This document shows positions 1 through 10,749 of a stretch of 64,000 nucleotides of DNA, piece after piece. Position numbers and translations under genes: made by a program. Each line of letters starts with the position of its first letter. The stretch's first letter is position 1. The DNA is from Maribacter sp. (lineage in GTDB: Bacteria > Bacteroidota > Bacteroidia > Flavobacteriales > Flavobacteriaceae). The stretch covers positions 89,623 to 153,622 of the forward strand of contig PDPR01000013.1 in NCBI GenBank assembly GCA_002749285.1. Direction: 5' to 3'. The notes beneath the pieces were generated by a model that was not told where the DNA came from, searched no databases, and saw nothing but the letters and a program-made list of their open reading frames with translations.

Positions 1-1442
1 TTTTCCTTTTTTGCGGCCTCTATGATCTTTTCCGGAGGAACCATTACCCCTAAATCGATAATCTCATAATTGTTACAGGCCAGAACAACACTCACTATAT
101 TTTTTCCAATATCGTGCACATCGCCCTTAACAGTCGCCATAAGGATCTTCCCTGCCGATCCCCCGGAAATCGCATCCGGATTGTTCTTCTTTTCCTCTTC
201 AATATATGGCAAAAGATAGGCCACTGCTTTTTTCATGACCCGGGCCGATTTCACAACCTGTGGCAAGAACATTTTCCCGCTTCCGAAAAGGTCGCCAACT
301 ACATTCATACCTGTCATCAAATGGCCTTCGATAACCTCTATGGGCTTGTCGACACTTTTTCTGGCAGTTTCCACATCCTCTACGATATATTGGTCAATAC
401 CTTTTACCAAGGCACGGGTAATCCTATTCTGCAATGGTTCCTCGCGCCAAGATAGATCGATCTTGTTTTCTTTGGCTTTCCCTACCACAGATTCCGCAAA
501 ATCGAGCAACCGCTCTGTGGCATCGTCCCTTCGGTCAAGAATCACGTCCTCTACATGTTCCAACAAATCTTTTGGAATATCATCATAGACCTCCAACATG
601 GTAGGGTTCACGATTCCCATATTCATTCCTGCCCTTATCGCATGGTACAGGAAAACCGAATGCATAGCCTCCCTAACGGGGTTATTTCCCCGAAAGCTAA
701 AGGAAACATTGCTTATTCCCCCACTGACATTGCTATAAGGCAGATTTTCCCTTACCCATTTGGTAGCCTCGATAAAATCGATCGCATTCCGCCTATGTTC
801 TTCCATTCCCGTTGCCACGGGGAATACATTCAAATCGAAAATAATATCCTCAGGGGCGAAACCCACTTCATTGACCAAAATATCATAAGATCGTTTGGCA
901 ATTTCGATCCTTCGGTCATAATTATCGGCCTGTCCCACTTCATCAAAGGCCATGACGATAACGGCGGCGCCATAACGTCTTATCAGTTTCGCATGCTGTA
1001 CAAATTGTTCCTTTCCTTCTTTAAGGCTTATGGAATTCACAACCGATTTTCCCTGAACGACCTGTAGCCCTGCCTCGATGATCTCCCATTTGGAGCTGTC
1101 GATCATAATGGGCACACGTGCAATATCGGGTTCTGCCATTAAAAGGTTCAGGAACTTTACCATGGCCTCCTTGCCCTCGATCAAACCATCGTCCATGTTT
1201 ATATCGATGACCTGGGCCCCACCTTCAACTTGATGACGGGCAACATCCAATGCCTCCTCGAATTCCCCCTCTTTGATAAGACGAAGGAACTTCCTTGACC
1301 CGGCCACATTGGTACGTTCCCCTACATTGATGAAATTACTTTCAGGAGTAACTATCAGGGGTTCAAGACCACTAAGTTTCAGACATCTGTCCCCTTGATG
1401 ACCGCCGACCCTTGATCGTGTGTTGGCCTCTTCATTCATCAT
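1..1442 (-). CDS. metH: Methionine synthase, pterin-binding/B12-binding part (C-terminal half of split MetH), truncated at window edge
   Basis: Minus-strand reading frame open from ATG at ~1442 to the edge; manual translation [14 protein letters not shown]...[52 protein letters not shown]...[43 protein letters not shown], typical of MetH DHPS-like and cobalamin-binding domains. Confidence 0.93.
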   Translation of the reverse strand, partial: MMNEEANTRSRVGGHQGDRCLKLSGLEPLIVTPESNFINVGERTNVAGSRKFLRLIKEGEFEEALDVARHQVEGGAQVIDINMDDGLIEGKEAMVKFLNLLMAEPDIARVPIMIDSSKWEIIEAGLQVVQGKSVVNSISLKEGKEQFVQHAKLIRRYGAAVIVMAFDEVGQADNYDRRIEIAKRSYDILVNEVGFAPEDIIFDLNVFPVATGMEEHRRNAIDFIEATKWVRENLPYSNVSGGISNVSFSFRGNNPVREAMHSVFLYHAIRAGMNMGIVNPTMLEVYDDIPKDLLEHVEDVILDRRDDATERLLDFAESVVGKAKENKIDLSWREEPLQNRITRALVKGIDQYIVEDVETARKSVDKPIEVIEGHLMTGMNVVGDLFGSGKMFLPQVVKSARVMKKAVAYLLPYIEEEKKNNPDAISGGSAGKILMATVKGDVHDIGKNIVSVVLACNNYEIIDLGVMVPPEKIIEAAKKE

Positions 1443-1608
1443 CGGATATTATTTTATGCTAATTGATAAATTCATTTTGCGATTTATTGCCCTCTACCCT
1501 CTTTTCCCTAAGGATTTAAAACCTTTCTTATTCAAATATTCAAACAATCCTGATACCCGGATATTCTTGGCCTATCCCCCCTATCTCCCCAGACCTTACA
1601 TAACCCAA

Positions 1609-2607
1609 CTATATACCCCCGAACTTCCTAGGTCTATAGTCCTTCACCAATGCTTCCATGGCCGAAATATGTTCTGGGGTTGTCCCACAACAACCACCCA
1701 CAATATTCACCAGACCCTTTTCCATATATTCCCTTATCTGGGAAGCCATTTGTTCTGCAGTTTCAACATACTCCCCAAAGGCATTTGGCAGACCTGCATT
1801 TGGGTGTGCGGAAACCGCAAAATCGGTTTTTGATGACAAGACTTCCAAATGGGGCACTAATTGACTCGCCCCCAATGCACAATTAAAGCCTACCGAAAGA
1901 AGGGGCATATGCGATATGGAAATTAAAAATGCCTCCGCGGTTTGTCCGGACAAGGTCCTTCCCGAAGCATCGGTAATAGTACCGCTCACCATAACCGGAA
2001 TATCGACATTCCGTTTTTCTTTCACCTCCTCTATGGCAAAAAGTGCCGCTTTTGCATTTAAGGTGTCAAAAACAGTCTCAACAAGAAACAAATCAACACC
2101 CCCGTCTATCAAAGCCTCTATTTGTTGCCTGTAAGCCAATCGCAGATCATTGAAGGAAACGGCCCTGTACCCAGGATCGTTAACATCGGGGGACATACTT
2201 GCCGTTTTATTCGTAGGGCCGATACTACCTGCGACAAACCTAGGCTTATCAGGTTCTTCCGCCGTGAATCCATCTGCCACTTTTCTTGCAATTCGGGCAG
2301 CCTCATAGTTGAGTTCATATACCAGGTCCTCCATATGGTAATCGGCCATGGCTATGCTCGTACATGAAAAGGTATTTGTCTCGATAATATCGGCACCGGC
2401 CTCAAGGTATTTTGCGTGGATAGTGGCAATGGCCTCTGGCTGTGTCAGGGATAAAAGGTCGTTATTACCCTGCAAGGGACTAGGCCAATCCTTGAATCGC
2501 TCCCCACGAAAATCAGCCTCGGTGAATTTATAACGCTGTAGCATGGTACCCATGGCACCGTCCAGAACCAAGATCCGATCCTTCAATATTTCCTTTATGT
2601 CTCCCAT
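1609..2607 (-). CDS. metH: Homocysteine S-methyltransferase domain protein (N-terminal half of split MetH)
   Basis: [35 protein letters not shown]...[11 protein letters not shown]; Zn-binding Cys motifs of the Hcy-methyltransferase domain; the ORF-track start at 2622 is a TTG, with ATG at 2607. Confidence 0.93.
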   Translation of the reverse strand: MGDIKEILKDRILVLDGAMGTMLQRYKFTEADFRGERFKDWPSPLQGNNDLLSLTQPEAIATIHAKYLEAGADIIETNTFSCTSIAMADYHMEDLVYELNYEAARIARKVADGFTAEEPDKPRFVAGSIGPTNKTASMSPDVNDPGYRAVSFNDLRLAYRQQIEALIDGGVDLFLVETVFDTLNAKAALFAIEEVKEKRNVDIPVMVSGTITDASGRTLSGQTAEAFLISISHMPLLSVGFNCALGASQLVPHLEVLSSKTDFAVSAHPNAGLPNAFGEYVETAEQMASQIREYMEKGLVNIVGGCCGTTPEHISAMEALVKDYRPRKFGGI

Positions 2608-2834
2608 GCGTTCAGTTTGCAAAAATATACTGTATTGTTTTTATCCTTATCTGCGTTGTCCCTTTTGACTGCCCCTACTGGACCCTAGGGCAACAATCCG
2701 CGGTGTCGTCATCCTTTTCCGGATTTCCAAGGTCTTGAAACCTTATGGCCGTTGTCCAAAAGGCACAGCGGAAAACCCGACCATCCACATAATAGGAACA
2801 GTAGCACACTATTTTTGTCTATCGACCAAGAAAA

Positions 2835-2978
2835 GGTGTAGGACGGATGTCTTTTATAGGATATCTTTATCGCCTTAGCTGTGATAAATTTAGCCCTTTT
2901 TTCCGGTTTATGTACTAGGGAAAGGGTCGCCAAGGTTTCATTGGATCTAGTCCCCCCTGCCTTTCTTGATGGCTTCAT
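2835..2978 (-). ncRNA. SAM-I (S-box) riboswitch upstream of metH
   Basis: Minus strand ATCAAGAAAGGCAGGGGGGACTAGATCCAATGAAACCTTGGCGACCC...AAGGGCTAAATTTATCAC...GATAAA matches the SAM-I core (AUCAAGA, GAUGAAACC-like, GGC-ACC, GCUAAAUU). Confidence 0.82.
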
Positions 2979-3273
2979 CAACACACTAAAGAACTCCTTG
3001 CAAATAAACGGTACTGTTTACTCAAAAACAAGGAATAACCTTAGTTTTAGGCCATTGCCTGCCAATCATCCTTTTTGTCGACAGAAGGTTTTTGGCACTT
3101 CGTTTATTCTCTCGCCTTTTTATTCAAAATCCTACTTTGGTATATTCCAAAAAGCATTCAAGTTGAGTACCATTTGGTTTATGTCTTCCAGAATGACTTT
3201 CCCAAAAGACCGCTGTTGGTTAAAATGACAATCCCCTCTATTATGCCTTATGGCAGGACCTGCTTGAAAAAAA

Positions 3274-4521
3274 TCAATTGATGAAACCCGCACCTACCGT
3301 ATTGTTCGATTGTGTGTCTATTATAATAAAGGAGCCATTTGTCCTATGATCCTTAAAGGCATCAAAGAAAATGGGCCTGTTCAACTTAAAGGATACTTTG
3401 GCAATATCATTGATCTTAAGGGAGTCGACCCCTTCGTCGATACCTGAATAATCCGGATCGATCTTATGATGAATATTATCCACTTTGGCCAAGACCTTAT
3501 TCACACCATGTTGTATGATATACTTACCGCCCACATTCAGGTTCTTGGAATCCATCCAGGAAATAGTTGCCGTAAATCGCTTATCTATCTTCGGCATATC
3601 ACCGACCTTCACCAACATATCACCCCGGCTTACATTAATCTCGTCCTCCAGGGTTATGGTTACCGATGAACGCCTAGATGCTGTTTGGTATTTTCTGTCA
3701 TGGAAATAGATTTCCTTGATCTTGGACCTGGTTTGGGAAGGCAATGCCACAACCTCATCGCCCACACTCAGCTCACCTCCGTACACCTTGCCCGCAAACC
3801 CCCTGAAATCATGGAACTCATCGGTTTTTGGCCGAATAACGTATTGCACAGGGAATCTAGGAGTACCTGTATTAAATACATCCTTCCTGTCCAATTGCTC
3901 TAAATGATCCAACAGCGTCTGCCCCTTATACCAAGGCAAGTTGTCAGTCTTATGAACCACGTTGTCCCCCTTAAGGGCGCTTATGGGAATAAAGGTTATT
4001 TTTTGTTCCTTATAATCCCGCTTATCCATTAAGGCCTTGAAATCGTTTTTTATGGCATTGTAGGTTTCTTCGGAATAATCGACCAGGTCCATTTTATTTA
4101 TGGCAACAATGACATCTTTGATCCGTAACAGGTTGTTGATGAAAAAATGACGGTTTGTCTGTTCAATAACCCCTTTCCTTGCATCGATCAGAATAATTGC
4201 CGCTTGGGACGTTGAAGCCCCCGTAACCATATTCCTGGTATACTCCACATGGCCTGGGGTATCTGCTATGATATAGCTTTTATTGGGTGTTGAAAAATAG
4301 ATATGGGCCACATCGATAGTTATCCCCTGTTCACGCTCCGCCACAAGTCCGTCCGTGGCCAAGGAGAAATCCAAATAATCATACCCTTTTTGTCTGCTGG
4401 TTTTCTCAATGGCCTCCAACTTGTCCGTGGTCAATGATTTGGTATCGTACAGGATTCTTCCTATCAAGGTGCTTTTACCATCATCCACACTACCTGCCGT
4501 TGCAATTTTCAATACTTCCAT
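3274..4521 (-). CDS. cysN: Sulfate adenylyltransferase large (GTPase) subunit CysN
   Basis: GTPase motifs ATAGSVDDGKSTLIGRIL, DTPGHVEYTRNM, NKMDLVDY; 415 aa, no C-terminal APS kinase domain. Confidence 0.95.
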   Translation of the reverse strand: MEVLKIATAGSVDDGKSTLIGRILYDTKSLTTDKLEAIEKTSRQKGYDYLDFSLATDGLVAEREQGITIDVAHIYFSTPNKSYIIADTPGHVEYTRNMVTGASTSQAAIILIDARKGVIEQTNRHFFINNLLRIKDVIVAINKMDLVDYSEETYNAIKNDFKALMDKRDYKEQKITFIPISALKGDNVVHKTDNLPWYKGQTLLDHLEQLDRKDVFNTGTPRFPVQYVIRPKTDEFHDFRGFAGKVYGGELSVGDEVVALPSQTRSKIKEIYFHDRKYQTASRRSSVTITLEDEINVSRGDMLVKVGDMPKIDKRFTATISWMDSKNLNVGGKYIIQHGVNKVLAKVDNIHHKIDPDYSGIDEGVDSLKINDIAKVSFKLNRPIFFDAFKDHRTNGSFIIIDTQSNNTVGAGFIN

Positions 4522-4626
4522 CCTATTTTAACTATTAGCCTTTGACTGTTTACCCTCTGGCTTTATTACTTAATCGTTTTACGCTCATGGCCTATCGCCA
4601 TAAACCAAATACTTAATTAGGCAATC

Positions 4627-5535
4627 CTAGAAATATCCTTGTTGCTTTCTTTTTTCCATGGCCGCTTCTGACCGTTTATCATCTATTCGCGCACCTCTTT
4701 CGGAGATGGTGGACTCCCGGATTTCCTGAACTACACTTGTAATATCCGAAGCTTCTGAAAAAACCGCTGCCGTACAGCTCATATCCCCTACTGTCCTAAA
4801 ACGGACCAGTTCTTCCAACACCTCTTCATCTTCTTCTTGATATACATAATCGGAATGTGACCAGATCATCCCATCTCTTAGGAAAACCTTTCTCTTATGG
4901 GCAAAATAGATGGATGGGATCTCAATACCCTCTTTTTCGATATAGGACCACACATCCAATTCCGTCCAGTTACTGATAGGGAATACACGTACGTTTTGAC
5001 CTAGATCGATCTGCCCGTTCAACATATCGAATAATTCGGGCCTTTGGTTTTTTTCATCCCACTGGCCAAAATCGTCCCTCACGGAAAAAATACGTTCCTT
5101 GGCCCTAGCCTTTTCCTCATCACGTCTTGCTCCACCGATACAGGCATCGAACTTGAATTCCTCTATAGCGTCCAAAAGCGTGGTGGTCTGAAGGGCGTTT
5201 CTACTGGAATATCGTCCAGTCTCTTCCTTGACCCTTCCTTGGTCTATGGAATCCTGTACATTCCTTATAATCAATTCCAAACCGAGTTCTTTCACCAATC
5301 TATCCCGGAATTCGATGGTTTCCGGAAAATTATGCCCCGTGTCGATATGCATTAACGGAAACGGGATCTTTGCTGGGTAGAAGGCTTTTTGCGCCAATCG
5401 CACCAAGGTTATGGAATCCTTTCCGCCAGAGAACAATAGAACAGGCCTCTCAAACTGCGCCGCCACTTCCCGAATAATGTAAATGGCCTCGTTCTCCAAT
5501 GGGTTAATGTGCGATGTATCTTTAATCAATGTCAT
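4627..5535 (-). CDS. cysD: Sulfate adenylyltransferase small subunit CysD
   Basis: LLFSGGKDSITLVRLAQKAF PP-loop; ARAKERIFS...; start placed at MTLIKDTSHINPLENEAIYIIREV (5535) instead of the ORF-track start. Confidence 0.94.
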   Translation of the reverse strand: MTLIKDTSHINPLENEAIYIIREVAAQFERPVLLFSGGKDSITLVRLAQKAFYPAKIPFPLMHIDTGHNFPETIEFRDRLVKELGLELIIRNVQDSIDQGRVKEETGRYSSRNALQTTTLLDAIEEFKFDACIGGARRDEEKARAKERIFSVRDDFGQWDEKNQRPELFDMLNGQIDLGQNVRVFPISNWTELDVWSYIEKEGIEIPSIYFAHKRKVFLRDGMIWSHSDYVYQEEDEEVLEELVRFRTVGDMSCTAAVFSEASDITSVVQEIRESTISERGARIDDKRSEAAMEKRKQQGYF

Positions 5536-5554
5536 GCTGTTACTCTTTTTTCCA

Positions 5555-6178
5555 TTAAATGTGCAATCCACACTCACGGTTCCCAAGCACCTTGGTGGGG
5601 TCAAAATATGTATGTTCATTCGGTAGGTTTCCCTCCTCCAGATACGTATCCAATTGTTCATCTGCCCAGTAATAGAACGGACTAACTTTCAAAACCCCAT
5701 CCTTGCCAAGACTAAAAATGTCCAAGGTATCCCTAAGGGCTGTCTGGCCTTTCCTCAAATTTGTAAACCAAACATCAGGTTCTATCTCTGCCATGGCCCT
5801 TCTAAAGGGTTCCAATTTCACTTGTTCGGTGAACTCGGCATGTCTTGGGTCATTTATATCGGGAATACCCATAACAACATCGCGATGTGCGGCGGTTTGT
5901 TTGGGAACATATAATTTTATGTTCAAATTCAAAGTGGTAATCAATTCCTCGGCATGGGCATAGGTTTGGGGGGTATTGTATCCCGTGTCACACCATACTA
6001 TGGGAATATTCCTAGCCACTTGGGTAACCGCTTTGAGAATAGCAACCTCATAAGGCCTAAAATTCGTGGTGACCACGGGATTCCTCGAATGCGAAATGGC
6101 CCACAGGATTATCTCCTCTGGTTGGGCCTCCTTAAATTGGATATTGTATTTTTTGATATTGTCCTCGGTAAAATCCAT
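5555..6178 (-). CDS. cysH: Phosphoadenylyl-sulfate reductase (CysH)
   Basis: PAPS-reductase fold motifs (IVWCDTGYNTPQTY, WFTNLRKGQTALRD) and C-terminal ECGLH; only two Cys, so no 4Fe-4S motif. Confidence 0.88.
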   Translation of the reverse strand: MDFTEDNIKKYNIQFKEAQPEEIILWAISHSRNPVVTTNFRPYEVAILKAVTQVARNIPIVWCDTGYNTPQTYAHAEELITTLNLNIKLYVPKQTAAHRDVVMGIPDINDPRHAEFTEQVKLEPFRRAMAEIEPDVWFTNLRKGQTALRDTLDIFSLGKDGVLKVSPFYYWADEQLDTYLEEGNLPNEHTYFDPTKVLGNRECGLHI

Positions 6179-6204
6179 TGCTCAATTTTTTTAAAATCTG
6201 TATT

Positions 6205-6471
6205 TCACTTTTTACCCCAAGCAACAAGATTCCATGCCCTTTCGTGAAAAAAGTATAAAATCATCTTGGTCACAAAATCAATTGAAGCTATAGAGGCCGC
6301 TATGGCAATCTCACCTGTCAAAAGGTAAGATACCAATAACGTATCCAACGTCCCAACCATCCTCCAGCTCAACGCTTTTACTATACTGCGGACCGGACTT
6401 TCGGATTTCCTGTCGGTACCAAAATCACTTTTGGTCGTTTTTTTGTTCAAAATCAATTGATCCGTAATCAT
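6205..6471 (-). CDS. DUF2061 small membrane protein
   Basis: SIVKALSWRMVGTLDTLLVSYLLTGEIAIAASIASIDFVTKMILYFFHERAWNLV is typical DUF2061; ATG at 6471. Confidence 0.85.
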   Translation of the reverse strand: MITDQLILNKKTTKSDFGTDRKSESPVRSIVKALSWRMVGTLDTLLVSYLLTGEIAIAASIASIDFVTKMILYFFHERAWNLVAWGKK

Positions 6472-6485
6472 AAAACCCAATTTAT

Positions 6486-6508
6486 TACCCTACCAATCTG
6501 GTAGGGTA
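6486..6508. promoter_or_regulatory. Candidate operator: perfect 10-bp inverted repeat TACCCTACCA-atc-TGGTAGGGTA in front of the cys operon
   Basis: Direct reading; lies just downstream of a flavobacterial -7-like TAAATTTG element on the minus strand. Confidence 0.6.
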
Positions 6509-6681
6509 TGCAAATTTAGGATTATATATGAAAAAACATATCTTATAAATAAATAAATAGCATATATACCCTATTGATTTATAGGTTGCTTATTTCCAAG
6601 ACCATTGTCCACCAGCAACCACAGTCATCGGGAATTTTTCAAAATATTCGGGAAATGTTGTATTTATTGGATTGACGGGAT

Positions 6682-7092
6682 TTACTTTATCAAATCTGCC
6701 AAGGTATTGTTACGATACACGGCCAATGCACTATCCCTAACCTGAAGCATTAATTTATACACGGAACAACTGGCCTCATCTGGACAATCCCTACATTTCT
6801 CATAAAAATTGAGACTTACACAGGGGACCATGGCTATGGGGCCTTCTAGAATACGGATTACGTCGGTCATTACGATATCATTGGGACCCTTAATGAGGTA
6901 ATACCCACCTCCCTTGCCTTTTTTGGAACCTAAAAAACCCGACTTGCGAAGGGTCAAAAGAATACTTTCGAGAAATTTTTGGGAAATATTCTCATGCCTA
7001 GCAATCTCGGCTATCTGAACCGGTCTACTTTCTTCCAATGAAGCTAGGAAACTCAAAGCCTTTAAACCGTATTTTGTTTTCTTGGAAAGCAT
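6682..7092 (-). CDS. Rrf2 family transcriptional regulator
   Basis: MLSKKTKYGLKALSFLASLEESRPVQIAEIARHENISQKFLESILLTLRKSGFLGSKKGKGGGYYL winged helix; Cys-rich CVSLNFYEKCRDCPDEASC. Confidence 0.92.
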   Translation of the reverse strand: MLSKKTKYGLKALSFLASLEESRPVQIAEIARHENISQKFLESILLTLRKSGFLGSKKGKGGGYYLIKGPNDIVMTDVIRILEGPIAMVPCVSLNFYEKCRDCPDEASCSVYKLMLQVRDSALAVYRNNTLADLIK

Positions 7093-7284
7093 TTAGCGAA
7101 TATATACAAAATCTTATACCCATTTCACCTATAGCAACAAAACTGATCCAAGACCTGCGCACAACATATTAAAACATTCCCTGAACCTACTGGCCAACCC
7201 GGACCGTTATTGATAATGGATGTATGATGATACTTTTATCAGCACCGAACTCTATAAGTTGTTGCGAATGGTTTTTTTATACGA

Positions 7285-10200
7285 TCATCCTTTTTCCGCA
7301 ATTCGCAAAATATCGCCAAACACCCCTCTAGCGGTAACAGCGGATCCTGCCCCTGCCCCTTGTATGACCAATGGACTCTCACCATAGGATTCCGTATAGA
7401 TCTCGATAATGGAGTCCGAACCCTTAACTTGGCCCAGAGCGCTTTCCTTCGGCACTGAAATCAATTTAACATCCAAGATTCCCTTTTCCCTTCTTAAATC
7501 ACCATGCAAATCCCCGACATAACGTAGTACATGATTGGGTTTTTGGTTTTTCTTCAGTTCATTAAAGGTATCGTTGAGTACATCCAAATTGCCCAAAAAC
7601 CGATCAACTGACCCACTTTGTAGATTTTCAGGTATCAAATTCTGGATCTGTATATCCGAGAACTCATTGCTTAGGCCCAACTCACGGGCAAGGATCAATA
7701 GTTTACGCCCTACATCATTACCAGAAAGGTCTTCCCTGGGATCCGGCTCGGTAAAACCCTTGTCCATGGCGTCTTCCAGTATACTCGAAAAAGGGGTGTC
7801 CACTTCTGAAAACGTATTGAACATATAACTCAATGAACCCGAAAAAACACCTTTGATACGTGTGATGTTCTCTCCGGAAAGATGCAGCAACTTTATGGTG
7901 TCTATCAAAGGTAATCCGGCACCTACATTGGTCTCATATAAGTATTGTTTCTGGTTTTTATCCAATTCCCCGCGCAATAATCGGTAATAATCAAAACCAA
8001 GGGTGTTGGCTATCTTATTGGACGACACCAAATCGAATCCGTTTTCGATGAAATCAAAATAATTGGCCACAAAATCCTCACTGGCCGTATTGTCGACCGC
8101 GATCAAGTTTTCAAAATGGTTCTTTTTGGCATAATCGAAAATATCCTGTATTTGATAGGCTATACCATACTCCTTAATGGCCGAACGCCAATTTTTAGGT
8201 ATTCCTTTGGAGTCGAAGAGTACTTTTCTTGAATTTGCCACCGCAAATATATTCAAATCGATTCCTTTTCTTTTCTCTATCGTCCTTGAGGATCTCAAGA
8301 TTTGGTCCACCAAGGTCCCCCCTACATTGCCATGGCCAAAAACAACCACGTTCACCTTCTTACTTATCCCGAAAACCTGTCCGTGCATAACATTCAATGC
8401 TTTATGCAGATCGGACTTCCTAACGACCATACTCACATTCTTACCCGTAACCGTATTATTAAAAAGCAGGGGTACGATCTGGTTTTTTATCAAGGAGTTG
8501 TAAGGTTTGTGAAACGTACTCAGATCCTGACCCACAATGGATATGACCGAAACATCGTTCACTACGCTTATCCGATTGATGTCCTTGGATTCAAAGTCAT
8601 GTGCGAATTCCTGTTGCAGGGCAATCTTGGCCTTTTCTGCCTTATCGGCATTCACTACCAAACCAATACCACGTTCCGAAGAGCCTTGGGAAACAATACT
8701 TACACTTATGTCATTATCCCTAAGCGACCTGAATATCCTAGCATCCACACCGACCTTGCCCAACAATCCCCTACCTTCGAGATTGACCATAGCGACATTC
8801 TCTATGACCGATAATGATTTTATGCCTTCCTTATTCGACTTCGCACTTATAAGGGTCCCTTCATTATCACTATTGAAGGTGTTCAATATCCGCAAGGGGA
8901 TATTCTTCTCGATCAATGGAATAATGGTCTTGGCGTGCAATATGGTTGCCCCGAAATTCGCCAACTCATTGGCCTCACTGTAAGAAAGTTCCGAAATTCG
9001 CTTGGCATCGGACACATAATCAGGGTTCGCAGTAAAAATACCATCAACATGGGTGTAGTTCTGAAGCTCTTCCGCATCCAAATAATTGGCCATCATTGCC
9101 GCAGAGTAGTTGCTTCCATTCCTACCCAATGTGGTTGTCTCCCCTTCTATGGTAGAAGCGATGAACCCGGTTATCACCGGAACGGTATCATGACTCAATT
9201 TGGAGAATTCCCTCAATATGTTTTCCTTGGATATAGTCTCTATCACATGCGCACTACCAAAGGTATTATCGGTCTTGATCAATTTTCGGGAATCCATCAA
9301 TATAGCCTTGATTCCTTTACCAATCAATAGTTTGGTAACCAGTTTGGCCGAAACAACCTCACCATAGGACAGAACCTGGTCCCTGATTTTCGGACTGTAA
9401 TCCCCTAAGAGCGACACCCCTTCGAGTAATTTGAACAATGCCTCATATTCCTTGGAAAGGTCAACATTATTGAACGTATGGGTCTGATATTTTTCAAAAG
9501 CCATGAAATCCCTTGAATAATCCTCCCCATGGGCCGCTTTTTCGAGCATGGCCTCCAATTGGTCTGTCGATTTCCCACGCGCCGAAAGCACAACGGCTAT
9601 ATTTTCACCATTGCCCACCTTGTTGGTGATGATATCCAAAACATGGCCCAAACCCTCTCCATTGCCCAGTGACCTGCCCCCAAACTTCAATATCTTGATT
9701 CGATCGGATTTCCCGTCCTTGTTGAAAATCCCATTGAGAAGTTTCTGCATTTGTCCAAACTCGATCAAAAAAGCATCATGCCCATGCAACGACTGTACTT
9801 CACCGTAGGTAACATTGCTCTTTGCCTGTGCCAATTGCTTAAAGGTCTCCTTATTCTCCTTGGCCGTAAAGAACAGATCGGAATCAACCCCGATAATATG
9901 GATATTGGTATCGCTGTTCTGAAGGTCATCAAAAGCAGTTTCCCCATTACGGGTAATATCGATAGTCTTCAGTAATTGGTTCATCAATTTATAAGCCGAC
10001 ACCTGAAAACGGTTCTTTAGTTTTTCTCCATGGTGCATCAACCAACTTTCCACATTGAAAACCTGCAATTCCTCATTGGTGCTTCTTCTAAACCTTTGTT
10101 TGAACGACTCTGGTGTCCTATAGCACAACATGGCATGCATACGGGCGTCATGTACCGGTTGCTTGGAGTTGACCAGGAACTGCTCCTGTATCTGGCAATT

Positions 10201-10671
10201 TGCAATGAGCCAATCGGTAGATTTCCAATCTGAGGCAACTGGAATCAAATGTGTGGCCAGATTAGGGTCCAGGGCAGCCATTTCCCAAGCAATGCCCCCT
10301 CCCAATGAGCCCCCCAACAAAGCAAAGAGCTTTTCTATCTTCAACATCTTCAATCCCATCAAAAAAATACGGGCAATATCACCTGCCACAAAATCCTTGT
10401 AGTTTTCTATGATAAAACCATCATACCCATTACCTGGTATGTTGAATGCCATTATGGTATACTTGTCGATGTCAATACATTTCCCCTCCCCAATAAGGGC
10501 GGACCACCAGCCCTCGGGGCCCGTGACGTTCGAATTTCCCGTAAGGGCATGATTGACCAATACGATAGGTGCCTCATGAAGTGGTTTCCCGAAAAGTTGA
10601 TAGGAAAGTGAAATATCCTGGGATACACCACTTATGGTCCTGAAATCTTTTATTTCTAATTGATGCAACAT
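7285..10671 (-). CDS. Trifunctional fusion: homoserine O-acetyltransferase-like (MetX) + aspartate kinase + homoserine dehydrogenase
   Basis: N-terminal alpha/beta hydrolase (NHALTGNSNVTG, LLGGSLGGG, GVDSDLFF, LHGHDAFL), then KILKFGGRSLGNGEG aspartokinase with ACT domains, then VVVFGHGNVGGTLVDQI NAD(P)-binding HSD domain. Confidence 0.92.
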   Translation of the reverse strand: MLHQLEIKDFRTISGVSQDISLSYQLFGKPLHEAPIVLVNHALTGNSNVTGPEGWWSALIGEGKCIDIDKYTIMAFNIPGNGYDGFIIENYKDFVAGDIARIFLMGLKMLKIEKLFALLGGSLGGGIAWEMAALDPNLATHLIPVASDWKSTDWLIANCQIQEQFLVNSKQPVHDARMHAMLCYRTPESFKQRFRRSTNEELQVFNVESWLMHHGEKLKNRFQVSAYKLMNQLLKTIDITRNGETAFDDLQNSDTNIHIIGVDSDLFFTAKENKETFKQLAQAKSNVTYGEVQSLHGHDAFLIEFGQMQKLLNGIFNKDGKSDRIKILKFGGRSLGNGEGLGHVLDIITNKVGNGENIAVVLSARGKSTDQLEAMLEKAAHGEDYSRDFMAFEKYQTHTFNNVDLSKEYEALFKLLEGVSLLGDYSPKIRDQVLSYGEVVSAKLVTKLLIGKGIKAILMDSRKLIKTDNTFGSAHVIETISKENILREFSKLSHDTVPVITGFIASTIEGETTTLGRNGSNYSAAMMANYLDAEELQNYTHVDGIFTANPDYVSDAKRISELSYSEANELANFGATILHAKTIIPLIEKNIPLRILNTFNSDNEGTLISAKSNKEGIKSLSVIENVAMVNLEGRGLLGKVGVDARIFRSLRDNDISVSIVSQGSSERGIGLVVNADKAEKAKIALQQEFAHDFESKDINRISVVNDVSVISIVGQDLSTFHKPYNSLIKNQIVPLLFNNTVTGKNVSMVVRKSDLHKALNVMHGQVFGISKKVNVVVFGHGNVGGTLVDQILRSSRTIEKRKGIDLNIFAVANSRKVLFDSKGIPKNWRSAIKEYGIAYQIQDIFDYAKKNHFENLIAVDNTASEDFVANYFDFIENGFDLVSSNKIANTLGFDYYRLLRGELDKNQKQYLYETNVGAGLPLIDTIKLLHLSGENITRIKGVFSGSLSYMFNTFSEVDTPFSSILEDAMDKGFTEPDPREDLSGNDVGRKLLILARELGLSNEFSDIQIQNLIPENLQSGSVDRFLGNLDVLNDTFNELKKNQKPNHVLRYVGDLHGDLRREKGILDVKLISVPKESALGQVKGSDSIIEIYTESYGESPLVIQGAGAGSAVTARGVFGDILRIAEKG

Positions 10672-10749
10672 TCTTAAAATTCTGTATTATTCTGAACACT
10701 CCCTAGCCAAAATGGATAAAAAATGTATTCAACCCAAGTTAAGACCTGA

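Noticed and set aside
114-1067. Plus-strand ORFs (113-170 aa) at the left end
   Set aside because: Antisense to a clear minus-strand MetH frame; no domain-like sequence.
2709-3281. ORFs 2709..2984 (-), 2881..3228 (+) and 3075..3281 (+)
   Set aside because: The first two overlap the SAM-I riboswitch/leader; none shows recognisable protein sequence.
8177-9330. Long plus-strand ORFs inside the MetX-ThrA gene
   Set aside because: Shadow ORFs opposite a long conserved gene.
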